From Dunaliella salina (taxonomy: Eukaryota; Chlorophyta; Chlorophyceae; Chlamydomonadales; Dunaliellaceae), in NCBI GenBank assembly GCA_002284615.2, contig MU069444.1, positions 477,006 through 508,081 of the forward strand: a stretch of DNA of 31,076 bases, read 5' to 3'. Positions 7,870 to 17,950 of this stretch are shown here, piece by piece. Made by a program: the position numbers and the translations under genes. Every line of letters starts with the position of its first letter. Within the stretch, counting starts at the first letter, position 1. The notes under the pieces are model-generated. The model did not search any database, was not told where the DNA came from, and worked only from the letters and a program-made list of their open reading frames with translations.

Positions 7870-9081
7870 GCATTGCGACCTCATCAGATGTTTCAGGGCG
7901 AAGAGGTTCCTTCAAGAGATCAACACTTCTAATGATAATATCACATTGCCATGTTGGCATGATGTCTGTCTGGGGGTTGATAGTTTGGAAGCCAAAGGTG
8001 ACATGCTTGCAAATGGCGCAGCCGGTCGTTGAGAGCCATGCGGAGTCAGGTAGGCTCTGAGGGTTGCCTTTGAAGCCTTGGTTAACAAGATTGTCTAGGT
8101 CTATCTCATCATCCAAGGAGTCTTCTGTTAGTTCTGGTCCTTACTCCAAGTCAAAGGCTTGCACATGAGCACCAAAGTCTGGATGCATTTGTAACATATC
8201 AGTAGTTTCCCATTTAGGGATGCCATTCCACATAAATCATTTTGCAATGTTCAGAGAAGTTGACCCTTTCCACTTTTTGGGAGTCTGACAGAGAGGCGCA
8301 TGCAGGACAGTCCAGTGCTCATTTGTTTTGTCCAGTGCCTATTCATTTTGGGAGCATGCTTTGACATCTGTGAGACAATCCCAGTAGTATGTGCGGAAGC
8401 AGGTATCACAGGTGGGCATACCTTCATGGATTTGACTTTCAAAGGTGTATGCTTTGCTTAATGAGCTCCAGCAGAGCTAGCAACATGGGTCTAGTTTAGT
8501 TCTCCTTGGTACATGCTTTGAATAGGCCACTTTCAGCCCGTCATTTTTGAAGATGGGCAAAGCCCATTTCTCAATGGTGACGGGGTGCCATTGTACTTTG
8601 TATTATTTTTGCTGCTTTTCTTGAGAGGATCTCTTGTACTTCTGCAAATATTGCCAGCCCAAATCTTTTAAGATCATATGGTCAGAGCAGAAGATGGTGT
8701 TGCTAGCTTCAACTGCACTCGATACAGAAGCCTTCTTCTGTTTGTAATTCCAGAGCCACTGGGGATCAGTGCCTGGTGTGCTTGGAGGTAGGGGATAAGG
8801 GATTATCATGGATTGTGTGTTATACTGAAGGAGTTTTGTTGGGTCTTGGCTCCCTCTGGGCCTCCTGCCCCCAATTTTGAGGGTCTGCATGGGCTCTGGG
8901 GATAGGCCCGGTGAAGGTGGTGTTGAGAGGGGTTGAGTTGGGTGTAAGTTAAATGTTTGTGCTCGCGGCTGTTCTGCATTGGGATATTTTCTTTTGCAAG
9001 TGCGTCTGCCTTGGCATGTGTGGACCTTTGCCTGATGTTGACTGTTTGGGGAAGGGCTGTTTTGGCTACTGGGGAGAGCAT
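7870..9081 (-). pseudogene. LINE ORF1-like region, copy A: proline-rich part and PHD-like finger
   Basis: Leftward reading starts in a proline- and glutamine-rich stretch (9081-8780), continues as YKVQWHPVTIEKWALPIFKN (about 8600-8540), then DPCC.LCW ... MPTCDTCFRTYYWDCL (about 8490-8370) and a W-x4-PLC end near 8300. Cys pairs followed by CDTCFRTY(Y/H)xxCL have PHD-finger spacing, with Tyr at the usual His position. PHD fingers occur in ORF1 proteins of some LINEs. A further Cys pair (TTGCAICKHVTFG) lies at about 8020. Frameshifts and stops break it in several places. Function is inferred from family knowledge. Confidence 0.45.
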
Positions 9082-9149
9082 TTAATCAAACCTGGCATGT
9101 GAGCATGCATGGGATTTAGGACAGGGTGGCTGCTGACATTCGTCAGCTC

Positions 9150-9960
9150 CTACTCTGTGGCTTCTTTCAGATCTCCTTTCAGGCCCTGTAGCCAGTCTTT
9201 GTTATGATTGTTGAGATGAACTCGAGCTGCAGTTCCAAACAGCAAAGATACAAAGGTCCCAGGTATGCTGAAGTAGAGGTACCTCTTGGTTAGGACAGGA
9301 TTGAGGGGCACTGTAACCAAGTTTTTTGCGAGGTATGGTGCCGAGGTCGTAACAGAGGTGGGGGTAGGCAGTGACAAGTTTTGATTAGGGGTTGGTTATA
9401 TTGTTCTTATTCCAAGCTGGAAGGAACATGGATGTAGCAGTGGCTTCTGTGTTGAGAATAACAGAGTAAGTGGCATGTTGCAAAGCTTGGGTCATCATTC
9501 CCTCGTCATAAATGGGATGGCAGACTGAGAAGCCTGAGAATTTGGATGATAAGGCATTATGCATGGCACCCAAAAGAGTGTCTTGGGAGTCCGAGCTCCA
9601 ATAATTCTGGTACTGTGTGTTGTGGTCTAGTGGGGAGGCCATTTTTCTTGGGTGACAAAAGCCCAAATTTGGAGAACAGTATGAATGTGAGTTGGAAGGG
9701 CTCGTGAAAAAGAGTCCTTGATCTTCTTGCTAGAATACTTTCTTTCAAGCATGGATTTGCAAGAAGGAGCCCTTGCAGCTCAGTAGCAAAGCTGCCAGGA
9801 GCTGGTGCTTTTATCTCGTGCATGCCAGCAAGCTTGGCCCCATTAAAAGCCCTTTAGGGGATTTGGAAGTGGTTTGGGGATACCATACCAACCCATTTGC
9901 CTTGCGTATTGTATATGCAAGCCATGTACGCTGTGTATACAACAGGGATCTTAGAATGGT
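9150..9960 (-). pseudogene. LINE ORF1-like region, copy B: second PCIF1-like segment
   Basis: Leftward: CIYNTQGKWVGM (about 9930-9890) matches IYNANGKCVGM of copy A, and the ORF at 9666-9385 carries TQYQNYWS, SQDTLLGAMHNAL, KFSGFSVCHPIYDEGMM and TSMFLPAW, aligning with copy A along its length. The NPPF-equivalent is CHPIY here. Frameshifts occur near 9700 and 9385. The piece at 9377-9150 (YLAKNLVTVPL, FGTAARVHLNN) may be its C-terminal continuation. It is joined at about 9960 to a nuclease-domain fragment, so it is a rearranged copy. Confidence 0.45.
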
Positions 9961-10110
9961 CAAGGTGGACTTGTCGGACTGGGATAGAGCGCACAAAGAT
10001 AGCATTAGGGCGGCTTTGGTGCTGGGCAGAGGAAACAGTACCAAAAGGAAAGACCCAGTCAGGAATACATTTATTCCTCAATTTAAATTGAGAATGTTTT
10101 CATGGACTTT
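9960..10110 (-). pseudogene. LINE nuclease-domain fragment
   Basis: Minus-strand reading gives RPNAIFVRSIPVRQVHLDHSK, clearly the same block as RPDVIFVRPLPGRQTHLDPSK at 3920-4010, with the key Asp changed to Asn. Flanking bases (AGATAGCAT, TTGGTGCTGGGCAGAGG) also match 3965-4020. It ends abruptly and joins ORF1-like sequence. Confidence 0.6.
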
Positions 10111-10114
10111 TGAT

Positions 10115-10510
10115 TCCTGATTAAGGAAAAAGGAGACAAGTCTATGCAGGCCAAGGGCTGCGCACATTGAGGAAATGTCCCCTGACAAGCAAGCCAGCAG
10201 TGGCCTCACCAAAGGGCCTCACCAAAGGGCCCTCAAAACCTACACTTGACACAGCTAGCCTAGGTCAAAACCAGAAACAGAGCTATTGAGGATCTGGAGG
10301 GTTTTCCGCCATGCTCCTGGATGCCCAGACTCTCCCGCTCGTCACCGCCATGCGTTAAGCACCAACCCTACCCNNCCCCCCCCAGGAAGCACCCTGAAAA
10401 TGAAGGGCATGCTTGGTGCTATTAATGTTTGTTAGGTTTTGGATGCATGGTGACTAAATTTGGATGCTAGTGATTGAGCTTTTTTGTTTGGTAAGACCAA
10501 GATTCATGAC
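10115..10510 (-). mobile_element. LINE 3' end (family A) with degraded nuclease C-terminus
   Basis: 10115-10300 matches 3340-3490 (GGCCCTCAAAACCTACACT, AGCTAGCCTAGG). Further right, minus-strand reading recovers NLGLTKQK and a HALHFQGAS-like end of the nuclease domain. Two N bases at 10374-10375 mark an assembly uncertainty inside a C run. The copy is cut on its right by the AT-rich repeat. Confidence 0.55.
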
Positions 10511-10514
10511 AGAG

Positions 10515-10645
10515 ATTTATAAATAATATAATATATAAAATAATAATAATATATAATAATGAAATACAATAATAATAATATATAATAATAATAATATATA
10601 ATAATAATAATATATAATAATATAATAATAAATAAGTTCAATTAA
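10515..10645. repeat. AT-rich (AAT/ATAATA) simple-sequence array
   Basis: About 130 bp of ATAATAATATATAATAATA-type sequence. It separates the minus-strand LINE 3' end from the plus-strand LINE fragment. Confidence 0.9.
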
Positions 10646-10689
10646 ACGTTTACTCATAGTATAACCTTCCAAAGAGGAAAAGACTCAAC

Positions 10690-11545
10690 TCCAGTCGACC
10701 AGATGCTGTCTTGATTACCCCTTTGAATGCCGAACATACTTTAAATGGTGTTTCTCTTATCCATTCACATCACGCTTTGTGCAGGTCCACAAAGAGGACC
10801 ACGGGTACTAGCCGCGTCAGGCAACCTCATGAACTTCATGTGAGTTTGTCCTTCCTTGTGGACTCTGCTTGCCTTCACATCTGTCCTTCCTTGCGGACTT
10901 TGCTTGCCTTCAAATCCGTCCTTCCTTGTGGACCTCGCTTGTTTGTTTTTTGTCAAAAGAACCCCAAATTTTTTGCTGGTATTTTTGTTCATGAAGGAGC
11001 TAAGACCCTGATGGGAAATCGCTATTTCCGTGGGTCAATGTAACAAAAAAAAGTGTGAAGGATTGCCATGTGCACCTCATAGAAATTAAGTTCTGTGAGG
11101 ATGCAATGGGTGAGAATCAGTTGAACGCGGCTAAGCAACAGCATGCAGACCTATGTAAAGTTATTAGCGCTAAAGCTGTTACAACTCACCCTTTTCTCCT
11201 GGGTGTTGGTGGAACTATTTACATTGAGCATACCCTGAAGCAATTCAAACATCTAGGATTGGATCACCAGCGTGCCACAAAGCTTGCTCAACGACTTCAT
11301 GCACATTCTCTTCAATATGCACACAAACAAGTCTCCACATGCCGCGCTATTGAATACAAGAATACTTCCCACAGCCAGGCTTTAGAGCCAGGTACTTCTA
11401 GTATCCCTCCAGATCCCCATGAGCTTTTTCTTTTCCACATTTTGTGGTGGAGGGGACTCACAGCTCTTTTTGAGCCAATGTGTCTCCTTTTCCTCAATTG
11501 ATGTAGGGAGAATCTCTCTGCCTACTTAGCTTTTTCTTTCCTTTT
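10690..11545 (+). pseudogene. RLE-type LINE nuclease domain and family B 3' end, carrying an insertion
   Basis: Plus strand: RPDAVLITPLNAEHTLNGV (about 10698), then after an insertion (10848-11063) HVHLIEIKFCEDAMGENQL, AAKQQHADL, HPFLLGVGGTIYIEHTLKQF, LGLDHQRATKLAQRLHAHSL, ending at 11501. This is the cleanest reading of the C-terminal half of the nuclease. RPD plus E-I-K give the PD-(D/E)xK residues. The family B 3' tail overlaps the end (11420-11545). It aligns with 2170-2826. Upstream reverse-transcriptase sequence is absent, so it is 5' truncated. Confidence 0.7.
10848..11063 (+). repeat. Insertion with three 34-bp repeats and intron-like GT...AG ends
   Basis: Relative to the sister copy at 2186-2413, this LINE copy has about 216 extra bases. 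They start GTGAGTTTG and end GTGTGAAG. Inside are three imperfect 34-bp units based on GTCCTTCCTTGTGGACTTTG and, near the end, an A-rich run (AACAAAAAAAAG). Confidence 0.6.
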
Positions 11546-11559
11546 CTTCTCTTCCTTAC

Positions 11560-13560
11560 CTACAATAGTAGATAGTGCCAGCTTCTGCATGCGATCCATG
11601 GTTGACCAGGCTGCCAGTGACCGACGCGTGGACATGACCAAATTTGTCAGCGTGTGTGCGCATTTGAGGGGTAAGGGAGGCGCTCACTGCCCACCTTGGT
11701 TCGATGCTGAGTGCAAAGAGAAGCAAGGACCCACAGGTGCATGCTTTGCTGAGGAAGGTTAGGCGGGCACAGTGCACACCCACCTCTCAGGGTGCTTGGG
11801 CAGATTATCTGACTAAGCACTTCAGGCCACATGTTCTTGCACATGTTGCACCAGGTCCTGATGTTGGTAGAGGGCAGGCAATTCCCATTGGAAGGGGGCG
11901 TGACGTGGCAGCTGAGGAAGGTGCCAGAATGCAGCCTGATGTTGTTGAGCATCCTGACCTAACGACTACTCAGGGGCTGGTTGCAAGGCAGGTTGGCAAG
12001 ATGAATGCTTGGGACTTCCCTGCTTTTTACTGTGTGAGTGCGCCGTTTATGAAATTTGCAGTGGTCCAGCGCCTGTGGCCAAGTGGGCGCAGATATGACA
12101 GGGTGAATGTGCTAGAGCCTTACATCGCGCGGTTGTTCAAGTTGTTGTTTGAGAAAGCACGCATACCCAACGACTGGAAAAAGGCTAAGCTGGCTCCCGT
12201 GTACAAGAAAGGTGCCTTCTTGGATCCCAACAACTATAGGATGCTTGCTGTGAGTGGGACAATGTACCGCATGTATGCAAATGTTTTGCGGGCTCTGCAT
12301 ACTGATTGGTGCATGAGTGAGCGCAACATCCCAGACACCCAGTTTGGTTTTTTGCCCTGGGCGTAACACATTACAACCCCTTTTCATTCTAAGGCATCTA
12401 CAGCACGCTGCATGTTTGCGAACGCCTGGGCGTTTGCATGCTGCATTTATTGATTTCAAGTAGGCGCATGACACCATACCAAGACAGGTGCCTGGCGGCA
12501 CCTTCAGAACATTTGCATGCCTGCTCCTTTTCTTGCTGCCATCCAAGATATGTAAGAAGGGGATGAGTATGTACTGAAGGATGGTGACAAGACTGCTGGT
12601 GTACACCCTACTGCGGGGGTCAAGCAGGGGTGCCCTCTGTCACCCTTGCTTTTCTCCTTATATATCAATGATGTGGACTTTGTTGCAGAGGGCTGTACAG
12701 GTGCCGTGACAGGGACTGAGGGGCTCAATGTGTCGCATTTGCTGTTTGCTGATGACCTGACTCTGATTAGTAATGCTGCCGATGATCTTCAGCACACGCT
12801 CAACCGGCTGCATGCATACGCAAACAAAAAGCATCTGATCATTAACACGAGCAAGTCTGAGGTGGCGCATTTTAACTCAAGGGGCAGTAAGTGGCCCTCG
12901 TTCGCAGTAGGTGGAGTTGCGCTGCAGTATAAAGAGAGCTCCAAGTATCTAGGTATGGTGTTCCATAAGTGTCTGAATATGGAGAAGTCTTCTGAGCACG
13001 CCACTGGTGCTGTCATGGCTGCCTCTGGTCGCATTTCACAGTTTGTGCGAGATTATGGGTTAGATAGCAGTCCCCAAGCCACCCTACGGCTCGAGAAGGC
13101 ATACCTGATTCCGGCAGCTATGTACGGTAGTCAAGTGTGGGGTACAGCCTTTGTAAAGCAAGGGACAGGATTTAAAAGCAAACTGCAGGTCAGGCACTTG
13201 GGTTTCTTGAAGCGCACTCTAGGTGTGAAGCATACCACTTCTAACTGGACAGTGCTGCGCGAGTGTGGCCATGGGCCTTTGCAGTTCTTTTGGGCCAGAT
13301 CTGTGAGCAAGTTGTGCAGCAGCATGCTGGACTGCAACAGCACACCCCCTCAGAAGGTATTTCAGGCTGATTGCAATATGCACTCCAGGGCTACTGGATG
13401 CTGGACTGCCCAAATGCTGGATGGATTTCAAGGGTTGCGGAAGTATGATGAGTATGTGCAAGCGGTACGGAGGGGTGCACCGATCAAGATTCAGGAGTTT
13501 GCTGACGATCTGAGACTTAGGCTGCGGGATGTCAGGAACACTGCTGTTTTTGAAATTTAA
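11560..13560 (+). pseudogene. LINE reverse transcriptase (second LINE type)
   Basis: Starts with the end of the endonuclease/linker (GGAHCPPWFDAECKEK, about 11670-11720), then after a frameshift an ORF 11704-12366 with IPNDWKKAKLAPVYKKG, DPNNYRMLAVSGTMYR and IPDTQFGF, the fingers and palm motifs 0-2 of non-LTR reverse transcriptases. Stops break 12362-12600. GVKQGCPLSPLLFSLYIND (about 12613-12670) and HLLFADDLTLIS (12742-12777) follow; FADD is the catalytic motif. The second ORF runs to 13560 through KYLGMVF and thumb-like sequence with a conserved PAAMYGSQVWG block. At least two frame breaks make it dead. No RNase H was seen here, unlike the first LINE type. Confidence 0.8.
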
Positions 13561-14335
13561 TAGCATGCTGAGATCTAACAGCGAGACACTGAGATGAGTG
13601 CTGGAAGCGGATTTAAACATTAATGTTCAAATCCGAAAATTCAATCACATGAGCCTTCCTGCTGGACTGCTCAAGTTCTAGATGCTTTCCCAGGTCTCCG
13701 GCGCTGTGATTCCTTTGTGCAAGCTGTGTGGCAGGTTACTCCAATTCATATTCAATAGTTCACTGATGACCTCTGCCACAGGTTGCGGGCAGTTTGGAGA
13801 GGTTTTGAGGGCGTGAACCCGCGAGAAACTTAAAGCACCTGGCAATTTATCATTCTCTTTTTGCAGTCCTTTTGATCACAATGAGCATGCCCCTGCACGC
13901 TTAATAAGACACGTGCATTTGGATCTGTCTCAACATGTTGTCAGGAATGTCAGCCGTTTCCGCTTTAGGGCTCACAAACTGAAGGTGGAGGCAGCGACGT
14001 GGGATACTCGGAACTCTCTCATGTGTGACCGCTGCTCTTGTGATGAGATTCAGGATGAAGCTTATGCCCTTTTAGTGTGCAGAGACACAGATGTTTGTAC
14101 TTTGAGAAGAAAGTATGCTTCCTTGTTCAATTGCTTCTCTGCTAATTTTTCGCTGGAGCAACCTTATTTACACCAAGTTAGAGTCCAGGCCGTACACTTT
14201 CCTCTTGCAACAAAACAACAAGCTTTATTTATTTATTTCTGAGCTTATGGACGTTATGATGACTGGCAAGGAGCAGTCACAGGCTGATCAGCCGAACACT
14301 CTGGCTGAAGGTCCCCACTTGTAAGTATAAATCTA
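13561..14335 (+). pseudogene. LINE C-terminal zinc domain, copy 1, and 3' UTR
   Basis: After degraded sequence, 13913-14242 encodes NVSRFRFRAHKLKVE and MCDRCSCDEIQDEAYALLVC, a Cys-x2-Cys ... Cys motif like the zinc-binding domain that follows many LINE reverse transcriptases, then LRRKYASLF. The 3' untranslated part (14243-14335, ACAGGCTGATCAGCCGAACACTC) recurs at 14990-15045. It probably completes the reverse transcriptase upstream. Confidence 0.65.
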
Positions 14336-14379
14336 AATCTGGAACACTGCTGCTACCGATGCGATGAGCGTGCCTCGAA

Positions 14380-15055
14380 ACTCTGTGTCCCTCTACCAGT
14401 ATTATTTTGGCGTTCATTTCCATTCAAACCTGCGTGCTCCAGTGCAAACTCCTGGCCACTTATCTTTGAACCTATCTGGCCATAACCTGCGTAATGTTTG
14501 TCGTTTCAGATTGCGTGCTCACACCCTGCATGTTGACAGACCTATTTGGTCCCAGGTTCGAATCCTGGTGGGGGCGCTGGTGGGGGGTATTCGGTATTCG
14601 GTATAGGCTGAGGTGTCTTCTCCGGGTCTCATTGGTGGGGGCGCTTTGGTATGGCTGAAGTTTCCTTAATGCATGCTCCGCGACCCCTCGAGGTAGAGCG
14701 TAGAAATTTCAAATTTTTGGTCCAAGGGTGAGGAGTCTGCCATTTGTGATAGGTGCGACCTGCAGGAGGATCAAGATGAGGCCCATGTCCTTTACAAGTG
14801 CCTGTGTCCTGAGGTGTGCCAAGTTAGGCGGAGGTTTTTTGAGCTGTTTCAACAGTTAGTCAGTTTCTCTCAAACTGAACCTTGCGTGCAACATGTCAAT
14901 GCGCCCTTGGTCTTTGATTTTCTTTCCTAGAAGAACAACAAGCTTTTCCATTACATTTCTGAGCTCATGAATAATTCATGACTGGCGTAGACCAGTCACA
15001 GACTGATCAGCCGAACGCTCTGGCTGAAGGTCCCCAGACATTGTAACCGTTGTAA
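14380..15055 (+). pseudogene. LINE C-terminal zinc domain, copy 2, split by a SINE
   Basis: Left part (14450-14552): HNLRNVCRFRLRAHTLHVDRPIW. Right part (14724-14940): KGEESAICDRCDLQEDQDE and AHVLYKCLCPEVCQVRR. The parts align with copy 1 once the SINE and one TTTGGTCC copy are set aside, restoring one reading frame through the zinc motif (ICDRC ... DEAH ... C). The shared 3' UTR follows at 14960-15055. The 5' part of the element is missing. Confidence 0.7.
14545..14723 (+). mobile_element. tRNA-like SINE with 8-bp target duplication TTTGGTCC
   Basis: 163 bp (14553-14715) flanked by TTTGGTCC at 14545-14552 and 14716-14723. It begins at a perfect pol III B box (GGTTCGAATCC, 14555-14565), so the A-box end is missing (5' truncation). 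It contains GGTATAGGCTGAGGTGTC and ends GAGCGTAGAAATTTCAAATT. The same family is at 4085-5662. Confidence 0.75.
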
Positions 15056-15720
15056 CCATTGATAGTGCCAGCCACACCAATTAAGATGATGAGCAGAGTC
15101 ACTCTGTTAATATTCCTGTTCTTCACCCAGTCTGAACTACGTGGTGGGTGCCATACGGTCTGTGCACCAATGCGGCCCCTTTTCCATAATTGATGTAGAG
15201 AGGGTTTTCTGCTAAGGAAAAGTGTGGTGCTTTCAGTGCTGCACTGTTATTGGTTTCTTTGCTACGGACCAACATTTATTAAGGAATTGTGGTTTCCCGA
15301 GTACTGAGCTGCTATTGGTGCCTGTGAACACTATTGTCTTGTTTCCATACGACCTGAGTTTTTCCTCTTCTTGAGCTTTTTCTCAGTGTTTTCCTGGTAC
15401 ATAAGAGCTGAGCAGCCAAACTTAATGGCTGAAGGCTTGATTCCCGTTGTAACCTCGAGGGTTTCTCTGCCTGCGTAGTTGTTTTTTTCCTTTTCTTTCT
15501 TTTTTCTTTGGATTTCTCAAGCTGTGGGTTTTGTGTCCGGTTGTAGTGTGAGAATGTGGGTTGGTGTTTGAACAAATTTTTAGTCCAACAAGGTGGTTAT
15601 CCCTGTCATAAGGAGGGATCTTGAAAGGATCAAGATGGACTTGTTGGCTTGGGAGAGAGTGCGCAAAGGTAACACCACAAGGCAAGTTGTGGGACCACAA
15701 CCATAGGGGTGTCAAAGTTC
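15056..15720. mobile_element. Mosaic of LINE nuclease and family B fragments
   Basis: 15060-15120 matches 3730-3780 (CCACACCAATTAAGATGATG), a minus-strand nuclease piece. 15165-15215 and 15455-15505 are family B tails (plus). 15510-15715 matches 3780-3985; read on the minus strand it gives QQVHLDPFKIPPYDRDNHLVGLK, in which the catalytic Glu of ELK is Gly. These are multiple short, mutually inserted LINE remnants. Confidence 0.55.
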
Positions 15721-16440
15721 AGATGACTCTGGCAGCTTTCTCACTTATGTGCGCCGCGCGTAAAATGTGGCAATGTAACCAAAAAAACAAGTTTGATCTC
15801 TCACCGCAAAAAGAGTTGCAGCTCATGTTCTGTGCGTTTACAGATTTCATAATCAAAACACAATCCGATGCGTGGGCTTCATCTATGCTGCAGCTGCTGC
15901 CGCCCTACGTACAATGCTCATTGCTCCGCATTCCTACAGCGGTATTGCCCACCAAACTCCATGGCTACACCCTTCAGGGATGTGCTGCTGACCAGCTCTG
16001 GTTCCCCTGTTGGGCCTTTCAAGGAGCGGCTTGTAATACTGATGTGTGCCTCTGCAAAAAAAAAAAATTGCAAAAACGCACAAAAGTGAGGAATGATATG
16101 CAACATTTCCCCGTGGCTGCTCACCCGAGAAAAGAAAAAATGCTGGCAATTCAGGCATGTGTGCCTTGTGCTGCTGTTTTTTATGGGGAGACCCATATAT
16201 CCCTAGTCAATTCAAAAAAGAAGACACAAAACTTGAAAACAAAAGGCTAGCGGCAACGTGGAGGGGCTACCGGAAACACCGGCCCTGGGGAAGATCAGCA
16301 AAGTCCCTGCTTAAAAGTTGTGTACAACAGTCAAGAACGGTTACCTGCGGCAAAAGACTCCACGCTGAACAGCTTGAATCCACTGAGCGTGGGACAGGGT
16401 GCTGGGAAAAAGGTGTCTGGGGAGGCCCAAAGCTCAACCT
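15721..16440. other. Unassigned, possibly gene-like
   Basis: The plus strand stays open from 15621 to 16250 (209 codons), but the frame includes an A10 run and shows no recognised family. The minus strand also has open stretches. I see no convincing exon set and no repeat shared with the rest of the window. Confidence 0.3.
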
Positions 16441-16449
16441 GTGATACGA

Positions 16450-16580
16450 TGTAATGCGACTTTAATATTATCATTATAATAATCTGATACATTATCAGTT
16501 CACAACCTACGACATAATGCGACGATAGTGTTATCATCATAATAATCTGATATGTTATCAGTTCATAACCTACGACGTGA
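16450..16580 (+). repeat. Two-copy 65-bp tandem repeat
   Basis: Two adjacent units with the core TAATAATCTGATA(C/T)(A/G)TTATCAGTTCA(C/T)AACCTACGAC, the first ending at about 16515 and the second at about 16578. AT-rich with no coding signal. 16581-16990 next to it holds nothing recognised. Confidence 0.7.
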
Positions 16581-16998
16581 AACCACGGCCCCAAAGACTT
16601 AAGGTAAAAACAGGTGTTGTATGTGTGGTGCACCCATCATTAGCCAGTGATGGCTGGTGTGTCAACCTGGTACGAGTGAAAGGGATACTGTAGAGAATCC
16701 TGACCACTGTGCACCCTTATTTTTTTTGAATTGAATAATTCCATTGCGCACCCCCCAATAAGCACCCAAATTTTCCGAAAAACCCCGAAATTCCACCAAA
16801 TTTGCACCTCAACACCAATTTTTGTGCATTACGCAGAGCTTAAAAAAGATAATTAGTGCGCAATGTCAACATGCTGTACGGTTTCTGATGTCAAACAAGA
16901 CTGCTACGCAACAGGAATGGCAAATTTATTTTCAGCGTGGTGATAACTCTTGCAAGTAAAACAGCCCTTTCCCTAAATTGCCTCTTGCAACAAGGTAG

Positions 16999-17310
16999 GA
17001 CTCTACACACAGAACATTGGTCCTTACCTCTGAAAGCACCTACCTTGATGACATGTGAGAAGCAGAACATTGGTCCTTACCTCTGAAAGCACCTACCTTG
17101 ATGANNNNNNNNNNNNNNNNNNNNNNNNNNNNNNNNNNNNNNNNNNNNNNNNNNNNNNNNNNNNNNNNNCTCTGAAAGCACCTACCTTGATGACATGTGA
17201 GAAGCAGAACATTGGTCCTTACCTCTGAAAGCACCTACCTTGATGACATGTGAGAAGCAGAACACTGGTCCTTACCTCTGAAAGCACCTACCTTGATGAC
17301 ATGTGAGAAG
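16999..17310. repeat. 53-bp minisatellite spanning a splice donor, with assembly gap
   Basis: At least five units of about 53 bp, each with CAGAACATTGGTCCTTACC, CTCTGAAAGCACCTACCTTG and ATGACATGTGAGAAG. A run of N (17105-17169) falls inside, so copy number is unknown. On the minus strand each unit holds the last 18 bases of the neighbouring exon plus its GTAGGT donor. Confidence 0.85.
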
Positions 17311-17418
17311 CTGGTGAGGGTGATGGCGGCTGTGCCTGAGCAGGCATCAACATCCTCGGCAGTGACTAGTGCAAGATTTGAGGGATCCACATTGACAGAA
17401 ACACCAGCCTTGGAGTCC
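17292..17418 (-). CDS. Single internal exon of an unidentified gene
   Basis: Minus strand: acceptor CTCCCTGCAG immediately before 17418, donor GTAGGT immediately after 17292, and between them 127 bases open in one frame (one base plus 42 codons: DSKAGVSVNVDPSNLALVTA ... ITLTSFSHVIK). Both splice sites are strong and the peptide has natural composition, so this is probably a true exon. I do not recognise the protein, and no partner exon could be joined with confidence; the candidate at 19040-19140 is nearest upstream. It might belong to the same gene as the cyclase-like exons further right, but nothing in the peptide supports that. Confidence 0.5.
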
Positions 17419-17529
17419 CTGCAGGGAGGGATGGTTGCTTAAAGCGGTCATGAGCACGGAAGTCGCGATGAAAATGAGGGAAAACCGTGCAATTGAATGC
17501 AACAACATTTTACCTTCCAGTAGGCCATG

Positions 17530-17840
17530 TACTGCCAACGGAAAAAGCTGCCTCCAGTTTGTAATGTAACGTACTGTAATGTACTGTAATGTTTGTACTG
17601 TAATGTTTGTACTGTAATGCACTGTAATGTACTGTAATGTTTGTACTGTAATGTTTGTACTGTAATGCACTGTAATGTACTGTAATGTACTGTTCTGTAC
17701 TGTTATGTAATGTACTGCCAACTGGAAAGGCTGCCTCCAGTTTGTAGTGTAATGTACTGTAATGTTTGTAATGTAATGTACTGTACTGTACTGTACTGCG
17801 ACCGGAAACAGCTGCCTCCAGTTTGTAATGTAATGGTCTT
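17530..17840. repeat. Compound TGTACTGTAA array
   Basis: Tandem variants of TGTACTGTAATG and TTTGTACTGTAATG, divided by three copies of a block GGAAA(A)(G)GCTGCCTCCAGTTTGTA (17539, 17724, 17804). The open frames here are by-products of the repeat. Confidence 0.85.
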
Positions 17841-17871
17841 TTCACCTCAGGCGGAAAACCGGTGGGGTCAA

Positions 17872-17950
17872 GTCGCACTTGTGTGGCATGGTCGGATGCG
17901 CGTCGGCCTTCTGTAATCAGGATGTCGGGAGTTCGACCCGCTTAGATGCC
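17872..17950 (+). other. tRNA-like sequence (probable SINE head)
   Basis: GTGGCATGGTCGGATGCGCG, GCCTTCTG and GAGTTCGACCC resemble the D arm, anticodon region and T arm of an Arg-type tRNA, in correct order and spacing. The anticodon stem does not pair and no acceptor stem was found. A CTTCC microsatellite follows (17981-17998). More likely a tRNA-derived repeat than a functional tRNA gene. Confidence 0.3.

Noticed and set aside
15621..16250. 209-codon plus-strand open frame
   Set aside because: It begins in an antisense LINE nuclease fragment and runs through an A10 tract; no family match, so not called a gene.
17510..17878. Repetitive minus-strand ORFs (LHYITVQ-type peptides)
   Set aside because: They arise from a TGTACTGTAA array without internal stops, not from a gene.
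17872..17950. Functional tRNA gene
   Set aside because: D-, anticodon- and T-arm-like pieces are present, but the anticodon stem and acceptor stem do not pair.
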